Of a DNA stretch of 15,073 nt, positions 7,305 to 14,720 are shown piece by piece. Position numbers and translations under genes: made by a program. Position 1 is the stretch's first letter; each line of letters starts with the position of its first letter. The DNA comes from Beijerinckiaceae bacterium (GTDB lineage: Bacteria > Pseudomonadota > Alphaproteobacteria > Rhizobiales > Beijerinckiaceae). The stretch is from positions 1 through 15,073 of the forward strand of contig CANCSY010000055.1 in assembly GCA_947380915.1 (NCBI GenBank), in the 5' to 3' direction. Under the pieces are notes generated by a model. The model was given only the letters and a program-made list of their open reading frames with translations, did not search any database and was not told the origin of the DNA.

Positions 7305-8365
7305 GGGATGGTCGCCTCCAGGTTGAGCGCAGGCGCATAGCCCGAACCCGGCGCCAAGGCATGGCAAGCCGCCTCGCCCAGGCCGTCATGGCTGACGCTC
7401 AACAAGGGCGACTGCTGGCCGCAGATGGGCTGTGCGACAGCGCAGCGCGGGTGAAAACGACACCCGGCGGGGGGATTGATGGGGTTGGGCGGGTCCCCGC
7501 TGAGGGGAGCCTCCGTTGTGCGCCGGTCAGGGTCCATGGTCGGCATGGAGGCCAGCAAGGCCCTTGTATAAGGATGGGCCGGCCCGTCGAAAACGGCCTC
7601 GCCCACGCCGATCTCGGCTACCTTGCCCAGATACATCACCATGACCCGATCGACCATGAACCGCACCACATTCAGGTCATGGGAGATGAACATATAGGTC
7701 AGGCCGAAATCCTGCTTGAGATCCTGCAACAGGTTCAGCACCTGCGCCTCCACGGACTTGTCCAGCGCCGACACCGCTTCATCAAGAATCAGCAAGCGCG
7801 GATGGACCGCCAGCGCCCGCGCGATATTGACCCGCTGGCGCTGGCCGCCCGAAAGCTCATGGGGATAGCGCCCGGCGAAGCGCGAGGGATCAAGACCCAC
7901 CCGATCCAAGAGATCATGGCTCCGGGCGCGGGCGGCGTCTTCCTTCAACCCATGAATGCGGGGTCCGAAGCTGATGGAATCCTCGATGATCATGCGCGGA
8001 TTGAGCGAGGCGTAGCTGTCCTGAAACACCATCTGGACCTGACGGCGATAGTCGGAGAGCGACAGGGCGCCCCCGACCCGCTCGCCATCGAAAATGATGT
8101 CGCCCCGGTCAGGCCTGATCAGTTGCATGAGCAGGCGCGCGGTGGTGGATTTGCCGCAGCCGCTTTCCCCCACAACACCCAGGGTCTCGCCCTTGCGAAT
8201 GTCGAAGGATACGCCGTCAACGGCGCGCACCAGGGCCCTGCGCCCGAGTAGCCCTCCTCCCTTGACCGGGAAATGCTTCACCAAGCCATTGACGCTAAGA
8301 AGCGGCTGGGCTGGCCCGCCACGGTCAGCGTGATGGCGCTCGCAAGCGAGCAGGTCCAGGGTCAT
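7301..8365 (-). CDS. Dipeptide/oligopeptide-type ABC transporter ATPase, DppF class
   Basis: This is the second ATPase subunit of the importer. It has 354 residues from ATG 8365, which overlaps the permease stop as ATGA. The extra 48 in-frame codons upstream read through the permease gene and are not family-like. Residues 28-60 (GLVKHFPVKGG to VDGVSFDIRKGE) are typical of the DppF/OppF side. Walker A is GESGCGKST (66-74), Q-loop Gln115, LSGGQ 171-175, Walker B LLILDEA (191-197) and switch His229. The C-terminal domain has four cysteines (C302, C308, C315, C334) in the family's metal-cluster pattern. It lies directly after the DppC-type permease and before the DppD-type gene, whereas the common order is D then F. 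Confidence 0.93.
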   Translation of the reverse strand: MTLDLLACERHHADRGGPAQPLLSVNGLVKHFPVKGGGLLGRRALVRAVDGVSFDIRKGETLGVVGESGCGKSTTARLLMQLIRPDRGDIIFDGERVGGALSLSDYRRQVQMVFQDSYASLNPRMIIEDSISFGPRIHGLKEDAARARSHDLLDRVGLDPSRFAGRYPHELSGGQRQRVNIARALAVHPRLLILDEAVSALDKSVEAQVLNLLQDLKQDFGLTYMFISHDLNVVRFMVDRVMVMYLGKVAEIGVGEAVFDGPAHPYTRALLASMPTMDPDRRTTEAPLSGDPPNPINPPAGCRFHPRCAVAQPICGQQSPLLSVSHDGLGEAACHALAPGSGYAPALNLEATIP

Positions 8366-9252
8366 GATTTGACATCCATGGCGCCGCGCAGCCCATCCGC
8401 CAGCGCATTGAATGCGATCGACGTGATGAAGATCATCGCCCCGGGCAAGGCGGCGACCAGCGGTTGCGTATAGATGGCGGTGCGCAAGGTGTTCAGCATA
8501 AGCCCCCACTCGGCCTCTGGGGGGCGCACCCCAAGGCCCAGAAAGGAAAGGCCGGAGGCCATGATCATCGAGACCGAGACAAGACCCGTGGCGTAGACGA
8601 AGATGGGGCCGAGCACATTGCCCAATAGATGTTCGCGGATGATGGCGAAGGCGCTTGCGCCGGAGGCGCGCGCCGCATCAATGTAATCGAGGGAGCGCAC
8701 CTGCGTCGTCACGCTCTCCGCCACCCGGGCGATGGGCGGGATGAAGACAAGGGTGATCGAGATCAGCGCATTGGTGAGGCCCGCCCCCAGAGCGCCCGAC
8801 AAGGCCACCGCCAGGAGTACTGAGGGAAACGCATAGAAAATGTCGATGGTGCGCATGATCAGCGTATTGGTGAGGCCGCCCGCATAACCTGCACAAATCC
8901 CCAGGAAGCCCCCGATCAAGAAAGCGATTGGTACCGGCGTCAGGCCCATCAATAACGACAGCCGCGCCCCGTGGATCAGGCGCGAGAGCATGTCGCGGCC
9001 CAATTCATCGGCGCCCAGCGGAAATCTTGGCGTGCCGATGGGCTTCAGGCGGCTCAGCATGGAGCTCTTGGTGGGATCTGCGGGCGCCAGATAGGGAGCG
9101 AAGATCGCCATCAGGACAAGTGCGACAACCACGCCCAAAGCGATCATCGCCACGGGGTCGCGCGTAAAGCGCCTGAGCACCCCGCTCCAGTATCCCTGCG
9201 ACCTCGCTATGACGCGGGTGGGCGCAGGGGCAGGGATCGAGAGCAGGCTCAT
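8362..9252 (-). CDS. ABC transporter permease, DppC/OppC class
   Basis: This is an inner-membrane channel subunit of the importer, 296 residues. The N-terminal segment around residues 20-60 (GYW-x-x-VLRRFTRDPVAMIALG followed by a membrane helix) is the conserved OppC-type N-terminus. PLGADELGRDMLSRLIHGARLSL (79-101) is a strongly conserved family motif. The cytoplasmic EAA loop that docks the ATPase lies at about 189-211 (DYIDAARASGAS...REHLLGN). ATG 9252 is preferred because AGGAG sits seven bases upstream and the start is one base after the stop of the DppB-type gene. An in-frame start at 9279 would lie inside that gene and lacks this site. Confidence 0.93.
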   Translation of the reverse strand: MSLLSIPAPAPTRVIARSQGYWSGVLRRFTRDPVAMIALGVVVALVLMAIFAPYLAPADPTKSSMLSRLKPIGTPRFPLGADELGRDMLSRLIHGARLSLLMGLTPVPIAFLIGGFLGICAGYAGGLTNTLIMRTIDIFYAFPSVLLAVALSGALGAGLTNALISITLVFIPPIARVAESVTTQVRSLDYIDAARASGASAFAIIREHLLGNVLGPIFVYATGLVSVSMIMASGLSFLGLGVRPPEAEWGLMLNTLRTAIYTQPLVAALPGAMIFITSIAFNALADGLRGAMDVKS

Positions 9253-9253
9253 C

Positions 9254-10207
9254 TCAGCTCCTCTCCACGCGCGGATCAATGGCGGATTGGACGATATCGA
9301 CGGCGAGATTCAGAAAAACGAAAAACAACGCCAGCACCAGAATGGTCCCTTGTAACAATGGCAGGTCACGCTGAAAAATGGCGGCGTTGAGCAGGAAGCC
9401 CGTACCCGGCCATGAAAAAACAGTCTCGATCAGGATCGAGCCGCCCAGCAGATAGCCCAGTTGCAGGCCCATCACTGCGAAGGCTGTGGGCGCAGCGTTC
9501 TTCAGCACATGGCGAAACACGCCACGCTCCGTCAGCCCCTTCGCCGTCAAGGCCTGCACGAATTCCTGCGTCAGGATCTCCCCCACCAGAGCCCGCACGC
9601 TGCGCGCGATGATGCCCATGGGGATCACTGACATGGTGACGGCGGGCAGGATCAGAAAACGCAGATAGTCCCAATCAAACGAACGGTTGCCTGATCCGCC
9701 CGGCCCGCCGCCCGTGGCGGGCAGCCAATTCAAATGCACCGAGAAAATGATGACCAGCACCATGCCGAGCCAATAATGGGGAACGGAGACGCCAAGGCTT
9801 GAGACCAGCGAGGCCACCCGATCAATCCATGTACCCTTGTGATATCCGGCGATCACACCCAGCAGGCCACCGAGAACGAAGCCGATGCAGACAGCGGCTG
9901 CGGCGACGATCATGGAATTGGTGACCGCCTTGAAGACTTCGGACACCACCGGGCGCCCAGTGGCGATGGACTGGCCGAGATCGCCATGTGCCACCCGCCA
10001 GATCCACAGACCATATTGGACCGGCAGCGGCTTGTCGAAACCATAGAGCGCCCGCATCTGCGCCTGCAATTCGGCCGAGGCGTCTGTTGGCAGGATGGCG
10101 GTGAGCGGATCACCGGGCGCCAGATGCACCAGCATGAAGCACACAATGCTAACGCCCACCGCCACCGGGAGCGTGTAGACAAGCCGTTTAAGGGCGTAGA
10201 GCAGCAT
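9254..10207 (-). CDS. ABC transporter permease, DppB/OppB class
   Basis: This is the partner permease, 317 residues with about six membrane segments. MLLYALKRLVYTLPVAVGVS is a classic DppB start with the first helix, followed by FMLVHLAPGDP (residues 24-34), the conserved first periplasmic motif. LNWLPATGG and the EAA loop EFVQALTAKGLTERGVFRHV are also in place. A weak purine stretch (GGCGAG) precedes ATG 10207. The gene follows a 90-base gap with a strong hairpin after the binding-protein gene, and it starts the tightly packed remainder of the operon, so permeases and enzymes may be expressed at lower level than the binding protein. Confidence 0.93.
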   Translation of the reverse strand: MLLYALKRLVYTLPVAVGVSIVCFMLVHLAPGDPLTAILPTDASAELQAQMRALYGFDKPLPVQYGLWIWRVAHGDLGQSIATGRPVVSEVFKAVTNSMIVAAAAVCIGFVLGGLLGVIAGYHKGTWIDRVASLVSSLGVSVPHYWLGMVLVIIFSVHLNWLPATGGGPGGSGNRSFDWDYLRFLILPAVTMSVIPMGIIARSVRALVGEILTQEFVQALTAKGLTERGVFRHVLKNAAPTAFAVMGLQLGYLLGGSILIETVFSWPGTGFLLNAAIFQRDLPLLQGTILVLALFFVFLNLAVDIVQSAIDPRVERS

Positions 10208-10251
10208 GATGGGCTCGCCTGATGTGACCGTCCGGCTTTCAGCCCGGGACT

Positions 10252-10281
10252 AACCCTCCCACGCAAGCGCGCGGGAGGGTT
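10252..10281 (-). promoter_or_regulatory. Intercistronic hairpin between binding-protein and permease genes
   Basis: AACCCTCCC (10252-10260) pairs perfectly with GGGAGGGTT (10273-10281). After one A/C mismatch the stem gains three more pairs (CGC/GCG) and closes on a four-base AAGC loop. No run of T follows on the transcribed strand, so it is not a canonical intrinsic terminator. Hairpins in this position after a periplasmic binding-protein gene commonly protect the upstream mRNA or attenuate downstream expression. That role is inferred here. A short palindrome, GGTTGCAACC (10278-10287), overlaps its foot. Confidence 0.7.
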
Positions 10282-10297
10282 GCAACCTTCAGCTGGA

Positions 10298-11899
10298 TCA
10301 TTTTTCCATGGTGATGCCGGAGAAATTCTGAAACCAGTTGCGAGCCTGCACGAAGCCCTTCACCTTCTTGCTGATTGCGCGCGGATCAACATCATGGGTT
10401 ACCATGAGGAAGAGCGCCTCATCCACATATTTCTCGTGGATCTTCTGCAAGATCTTGTCCTGCGCCGCAGGGTCAAAGGTGTTGCGCACCTGTTCGAACA
10501 GCGTGTCCATCGCCGGATCGCAATAATGACCGAAGTTGGTTCCCGCTGGGGAAACGAGGTCACATTGCAGATGGCGCACGAAGCCCGTGAAGGGATCCTG
10601 AATGAAATAGCTGTAGTTCATTCCGGTTGCGCCGCGCGCGCTCTCATGCTTTGCGCCAGCACGCCAGATGTTCACCATGGTGTTCCATTCCACCACTTCG
10701 AAGTCCACGACGATGCCGACTTCAGCCAGATTTTGCTGGATGAATTCGTTCATGGCCAGAGGCTGCATCTGACCTGATCCCGAAGCCGAAATCAGAATTT
10801 TTGTTTTCAGAGGCTTGCCCGGCCCATAACCCGCTTCAGCCAGCAGTTTCCGCGCCGCCGCAACGTCATGGGTGAGTTTGAAGCTCGGCGCGCCAAACCA
10901 TTGGTGCCCGGGCGGGAAGAAGCCTTCGGCGGGGATCATCATGCCGCTGAGGAGTTCTTTCATACCAGCGCGGTCAATGGCGAGATTGGCCGCCTTGCGT
11001 ACCCGCACATCGTTCCAGGGCGAGCCTTCGACACGCGAGAGATGCCAGGTCCAGTTATGCGGCAAGGCATTGGTGGTGATGTCAAACCCGGCCTGTTTCA
11101 ACGAGGCGATCGCGTCAGGGGCCGGTGCTTCGATCCAGTCCACCTGACCAGAGCGCAGCGCGGCGACACGCGCATTGGCCTCAGGCAGCGGAATCAGCAC
11201 AAGCTTGTCGAGTTTCGGGACCCGAGCTTTATCCCAATAGTCAGCGTTCGGGACCAGTTCGAGACGCTCGCGCGGCACGAAATTGGTGACTCTCCACGGG
11301 CCTGTGCCCGACGGAGCCTTGACGACATTGTCCCAGCTCTTGCCTTGCTTCTCCCAGTTCGCGCGTGAGGAAATCAGGATCCATGCGAGCTGATAGGGCA
11401 GCGTCGCATCAGGGGTTTTAGTGGTGATCTCGAGGGTCAGCGGATCAATCGCGCGGTAACTGGCGACTGCAGGAATGCGCGAGCGCCCCTGCGCGGACTG
11501 GCGGGGATCAAACTGCGGAGCCTCCTTCACAAGAAGCTTGTCGAGATTCCAGACAATCGAGTCAGCCGTCAACGTGCTGCCATCGTGGAACTTTACGCCC
11601 TCGCGCATCTTGAAGATCCATTTGGTCTTGTCCGTGGCGTCCACCGCCCAGGACGCCGCGAGCCCGGGGATGATCACTGAGGGCTTGTCCGCGCTGCTCA
11701 GATCCCAATGAACCAAAGCGTCATACGTCGTGAAGCCGGCAAACCGTTGCCCTTCGCCACCATTGTCCGTTTGGCCGCTCGTGAGCGGGATATCTGCGAG
11801 GGTCATCCCTATGCGCAGCGTGCCCTGTGCCCATGTTGTGGTTGTCGAGGCCAGAATAGATAAAGCGGCAAAGCCGCCGATGACAGTTGATCTTTTCAT
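10298..11899 (-). CDS. Periplasmic solute-binding protein, family 5 (dipeptide/oligopeptide/nickel type)
   Basis: This high-affinity receptor delivers ligand to the ABC importer. It has 533 residues, a normal length for family 5. A Sec signal peptide (MKRSTVIGGFAALSILAST...) has a plausible signal-peptidase I site after Ala24 (TWA/QG), and no lipobox cysteine is present. YDALVHWD at 59-66 and the family-5 signature region W94-IFKMREGVKFHDG-107 are clear. ATG 11899 is preferred because AAGGAG lies seven bases upstream. The TTG directly before it would leave only four. It is the first gene of the operon. Family-5 proteins bind peptides, but also opines, nickel, sugars and other small compounds, so the ligand is unknown. 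The adjoining amidase and racemase-like genes argue against a generic peptide. Confidence 0.93.
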   Translation of the reverse strand: MKRSTVIGGFAALSILASTTTTWAQGTLRIGMTLADIPLTSGQTDNGGEGQRFAGFTTYDALVHWDLSSADKPSVIIPGLAASWAVDATDKTKWIFKMREGVKFHDGSTLTADSIVWNLDKLLVKEAPQFDPRQSAQGRSRIPAVASYRAIDPLTLEITTKTPDATLPYQLAWILISSRANWEKQGKSWDNVVKAPSGTGPWRVTNFVPRERLELVPNADYWDKARVPKLDKLVLIPLPEANARVAALRSGQVDWIEAPAPDAIASLKQAGFDITTNALPHNWTWHLSRVEGSPWNDVRVRKAANLAIDRAGMKELLSGMMIPAEGFFPPGHQWFGAPSFKLTHDVAAARKLLAEAGYGPGKPLKTKILISASGSGQMQPLAMNEFIQQNLAEVGIVVDFEVVEWNTMVNIWRAGAKHESARGATGMNYSYFIQDPFTGFVRHLQCDLVSPAGTNFGHYCDPAMDTLFEQVRNTFDPAAQDKILQKIHEKYVDEALFLMVTHDVDPRAISKKVKGFVQARNWFQNFSGITMEK

Positions 11900-12061
11900 C
11901 AATAAGCTCCTTTGCTATCCTGAGGGAGCAAACGCAAGAAGCGCGCCAGCCGAGAAAGCCTCTAATCCTCCGCCCAATCTTTGAACCACGATGCAGCCGT
12001 AAGCCTTGCTGCAGGCTCTGACTTTGTTTGTTAATTTGGAGAGAATCCACGACTGCAAATA

Positions 12062-12091
12062 ATTTAAGGGGCCATGGATCGCACTGCGCAA
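12062..12091 (-). promoter_or_regulatory. Candidate promoter of the ABC import operon
   Basis: On the - strand, TTGCGC (12091-12086) is followed after 18 bases by TTAAAT (12067-12062), matching four of six consensus bases at each element. It would start a leader of about 155 bases ahead of ATG 11899. A 17-base inverted repeat lies about 26 bases upstream of the -35 element, a reasonable activator position. Several A+T-rich alternatives exist nearby. Confidence 0.25.
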
Positions 12092-12116
12092 TGAAAAATC
12101 GCTATTTGCGGGAAAC

Positions 12117-12133
12117 TTGAGCAGCATGCTCAA
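12117..12133. promoter_or_regulatory. Operator-like inverted repeat in the ABC operon leader
   Basis: TTGAGCA-GCA-TGCTCAA is a perfect repeat of seven-base arms with a three-base centre. A further half-site TGCTCA lies at 12138-12143, one helical turn and a half from the first arm. Its symmetry, position upstream of the candidate promoter and extra half-site suggest binding of a dimeric regulator. No regulator gene is in the window and I cannot name a family. Confidence 0.45.
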
Positions 12134-12398
12134 TTTCTGCTCATGGATAAGCTTGTGTCGCAGGTTGGTCTAGACGAAACTGGGGACATTGATGGTGGGC
12201 ACCAGATCAGTGCAAAGGTTACTGATGACTACCACATTCGCAGAGCCTCAAGCATCTACGCCGACGTGATCGGGGGGCAGCAGCAGATACAGCCCAGCCA
12301 GGTTGAGTAGTAAGATAGGCCCCAAACGAAACAATAAATGAAGCATAATGACTCGCCCCGAAATTCGCGCCAATCGGCCGCACAACTGCAAAAGGACC

Positions 12399-13262
12399 TC
12401 AAACTGCGGGTTCCGGAACCACCTTATCCAACAAGACATCCGAGACATAGGGCAAATGCCCCATCGCCCTTTCACGAGCATAAATCTCCTTGATTGTCTG
12501 GTTTTCCTGAGGATCCCAATAATCGAGGCTCAGAATGCGTACTGGCAGACTATGATGCTTCGCGGGCAGAAGAAACTCAAGTTGCCGAGCCACAATCTCA
12601 GGCGTCACCCATTCAAAACCTTTCCCTGAGTAAGTCGTGATCAAACTTTCAGCAACCACACCGTCCAAAAATTCAACCAGTTCGGGAAGCAGCAGGTAAC
12701 CACGATTCACTACAATCAGAGCATGGGGAAGGGCACGTCGAATATCCCGCACGATCCCGACGGCGGCACGCCCCATTCCACCAAAGCTGACCGTGTCGGT
12801 CGCTTCCAGAAACGGGGGGCTATCGAGGGTATCAAGAAAGACACCGTTGAAACCCTTCACCTTCACAAGCTCGACGGCCCGCTCTACGATCGCTGATCGC
12901 CATTGGGATATTCGAACGTCCACGTAGAAAACATCTCGCCAATAGGGGCTCTCAGGCAACAGCGCGGATGCAGATTTGGCGACATCGTAGAGGTCCGTCG
13001 TTTTTCGAACTTCCCCAACACTGATGTAACCGAGAACGGAAGCACCCCACTGCGACACAGCGGCCAGAGAACCACGAAAACCCGGATCCAGAACAATCAA
13101 ATCGTATCCGCGAAATTCATTGACGTCCAAATCCCATCCATAAAATACAGTCCACTTTCTCCAGTTTCGGGTATGCCTATCACGAGCTTGCGCAGCAGGG
13201 CGTTGACCCAGGGCTCCCATCAAACCAGCACAGATCAACCCAAAAAGCCCACGACGCGTCAT
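12399..13262 (-). CDS. Exported GH114/GH166-type glycoside hydrolase, stand-alone PelA-hydrolase-like
   Basis: It has 287 residues. The N-terminus MTRRGLFGLICAGLMGALG resembles a twin-arginine signal (T-R-R-G-L-F) and ends in AAQA, so the enzyme should act in the periplasm or outside. The mature part follows the (beta/alpha)8 endo-alpha-1,4-polygalactosaminidase pattern: LIVLDP (55-60), GYISVGE (78-84), FYVDV (112-116), GVFLDTLDS (140-148), VVNRG (184-188), VVAES (202-206) and LDYWD (246-250). Asp144, Asp147 and Glu205 are the likeliest catalytic-site acids. The same fold forms the N-terminal half of PelA, which trims Pel polysaccharide. Here it is a complete protein with no deacetylase domain. 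It lies downstream of pelG with GGAG about ten bases before ATG 13262, supporting a role in processing this locus's polymer. Confidence 0.85.
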   Translation of the reverse strand: MTRRGLFGLICAGLMGALGQRPAAQARDRHTRNWRKWTVFYGWDLDVNEFRGYDLIVLDPGFRGSLAAVSQWGASVLGYISVGEVRKTTDLYDVAKSASALLPESPYWRDVFYVDVRISQWRSAIVERAVELVKVKGFNGVFLDTLDSPPFLEATDTVSFGGMGRAAVGIVRDIRRALPHALIVVNRGYLLLPELVEFLDGVVAESLITTYSGKGFEWVTPEIVARQLEFLLPAKHHSLPVRILSLDYWDPQENQTIKEIYARERAMGHLPYVSDVLLDKVVPEPAV

Positions 13263-13263
13263 A

Positions 13264-13389
13264 TCAATTCATCTCCATAATTAAGAGATGCCGGGTTCTT
13301 GCAGGAAGCAGACAAACCAGGGCAGTCAGCGCGATCCACATCACGTTGATCCCGAGTTGTTGGTGACGAAAATATGAAAGAGAATCCAT
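13264..13389 (-). CDS. Possible 41-residue single-span membrane peptide
   Basis: This short frame begins with ATG 13389, preceded by GAGG eight bases upstream. Its first 49 bases overlap the 3' end of the pelG-type gene in another frame. It encodes a polar N-terminus (MDSLSYFRHQQ), one hydrophobic helix (about residues 13-29, GINVMWIALTALVCLLP) and a basic tail (ARTRHLL), compatible with an inner-membrane peptide. Its TGA is one base from the hydrolase ATG, so translation could couple the two genes. I recognise no family. It fills an otherwise 78-base gap, so chance coding is possible, but the ribosome site, helix and spacing agree. Confidence 0.4.
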   Translation of the reverse strand: MDSLSYFRHQQLGINVMWIALTALVCLLPARTRHLLIMEMN

Positions 13390-14720
13390 CGTAATTCCCT
13401 CTTCAGTATCATCACCATAAGAGCCCATGAAATTACAGCCGCCACCACATAACCAAGACCAAAAAACCTGAAGCCAAGGGGTAAAAACACGGCCGTCAAG
13501 GTTCCATTCAAAACAAGAAAGCAGCAAGCCACCAATAAAGCAGGACGCCTCAGATCGAAATAAAGCAATATGATCGTGCCAAGCATCGTAGCGGTCTGAA
13601 ACAGCATACCTAGAGCGGCGTTTCTGAAAATACCCATCTGGGTCGCCCGCAGACCAAGCAGATCCAGCATAACATAAGAACAAAGAATCATACCCCCAGC
13701 AATGCCGGAGAGCTGTATGAAGCTCTTTGACGCTCCATTCCCTATCAATTCCTCCAACTGCCGCATTAATTCAGACAATTCGCGTAAGGTGGCCCGGCCC
13801 TCAATTCGAGAATATAGGACTTTGCACTGCCGCGACAAATCTCCCTCAAGGTGAAGGAAGAAAAAAGCCAGAACTGGCAGGCACCCTAGCTGGGCCCAAA
13901 ACATGGGCGTGTCATAATCCGGCATCGTTCGAAGGGATCCACCCACCGAAATTACGGATGATGAATCACTAAACCACAAAAGAAGCTTATCGATCCAAAG
14001 CCCCAGACCATAGATCAGACCGAGGCAAGGTAATTCCCAATAACGGAGCGCCATCGTCATGATCTCGGGGCTGTAGGTCAGCGATATGCCGTAACGTTCG
14101 TAGAGGCTCCGAAGCAAGACTACATTGATAAAAAACAAACCAATATTGTGCGCACAAAGGAGCCATACCAGGTCCAGGGATGCCAATAGCGATCCAGCGA
14201 TCGTCATCACCAGAGCACCCAAGCCAAAGGCAACGCAGACCATGCCCATTTGACCTGATGCGCCTAGACATGGAATCAAGATCCACGCCGCCCCACCTAG
14301 CATCAAATTTTGTAGCGCAAGCAGTTTTTCCTCCGGGCGAAAATTCGTCGCAAGCAAATAGAAACCGCCGCCCAAAAAAAACGCCAATAAGAAATATATC
14401 AACAAGCTGGAAAAGACGGCATAAACGATGCCTTGAGTTTCTACGCGAAACACTTGATCTGATATAAATCTGGCGGCTAGGAAGCCTAAGGGGCCGGTAA
14501 TAACGAGTGAAAAGATAGAATTGTAGATAACTATGGATCGAAAATCCGTTACGGATGCACAAACCCCGTCGCACCCTATCATGCTCAAAGCAAGAACTCC
14601 CACAATCGAAAAAATCCATGGCCCGGCGACAATAAACATCGCAAAAAGATAAGATCCAATTGTGACGCAAAGCCACGGCGAACCTGCCATCGCCCGAAGT
14701 GTGTAACTTATGCCAGCCAT
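13341..14720 (-). CDS. pelG: PelG-type inner-membrane exopolysaccharide exporter
   Basis: It has 459 residues, close to the usual PelG length of about 456. The N-terminus MAGISYTLRAMAG corresponds to the MAGIGFELRKL start of PelG, followed by the GPWIFSIVGVL helix, and the rest is about a dozen hydrophobic segments. PelG belongs to the MOP flippase-like superfamily and, with the cytoplasmic glycosyltransferase PelF and the PelD/PelE proteins, synthesises and moves the cationic Pel polysaccharide across the inner membrane. The start overlaps the end of the upstream pelF-type gene by 13 bases, a typical coupling. Codon use and base composition are less G+C-rich than in the ABC operon. PelD, PelE, PelB and PelC are not in this window and could lie beyond the right edge. 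Confidence 0.9.
   Translation of the reverse strand: MAGISYTLRAMAGSPWLCVTIGSYLFAMFIVAGPWIFSIVGVLALSMIGCDGVCASVTDFRSIVIYNSIFSLVITGPLGFLAARFISDQVFRVETQGIVYAVFSSLLIYFLLAFFLGGGFYLLATNFRPEEKLLALQNLMLGGAAWILIPCLGASGQMGMVCVAFGLGALVMTIAGSLLASLDLVWLLCAHNIGLFFINVVLLRSLYERYGISLTYSPEIMTMALRYWELPCLGLIYGLGLWIDKLLLWFSDSSSVISVGGSLRTMPDYDTPMFWAQLGCLPVLAFFFLHLEGDLSRQCKVLYSRIEGRATLRELSELMRQLEELIGNGASKSFIQLSGIAGGMILCSYVMLDLLGLRATQMGIFRNAALGMLFQTATMLGTIILLYFDLRRPALLVACCFLVLNGTLTAVFLPLGFRFFGLGYVVAAVISWALMVMILKRELRWILFHIFVTNNSGST

Larger units (their letters stand above)
11900..12398. other. Intergenic leader between Pel-type genes and the ABC import operon
   Basis: These 499 bases separate the Pel-like hydrolase gene from the binding-protein gene, both on the - strand. 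Open frames here are short and unlike known families. The most suggestive is a 32-codon hydrophobic frame at 12248-12346 on the - strand, with a poor ribosome site. The stretch contains a strong ribosome site for the binding-protein gene, a modest promoter candidate (12062-12091), a 17-base inverted repeat (12117-12133) and a small stem AGCCT/AGGCT (12002-12017) in the expected mRNA leader. No clear intrinsic terminator for the Pel block is seen. Confidence 0.6.

Noticed and set aside
6369..7340. 323-codon + strand frame opposite the DppD-class ATPase gene
   Set aside because: It is an antisense shadow of a clearly coding, motif-complete ATPase gene in G+C-rich DNA. Its composition is His/Gln/Arg-rich without domains.
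11915..12133. 72-codon - strand frame in the leader of the binding-protein gene
   Set aside because: It begins inside the operator-like repeat, lacks a ribosome site and resembles no family. The strong AAGGAG belongs to the following gene.
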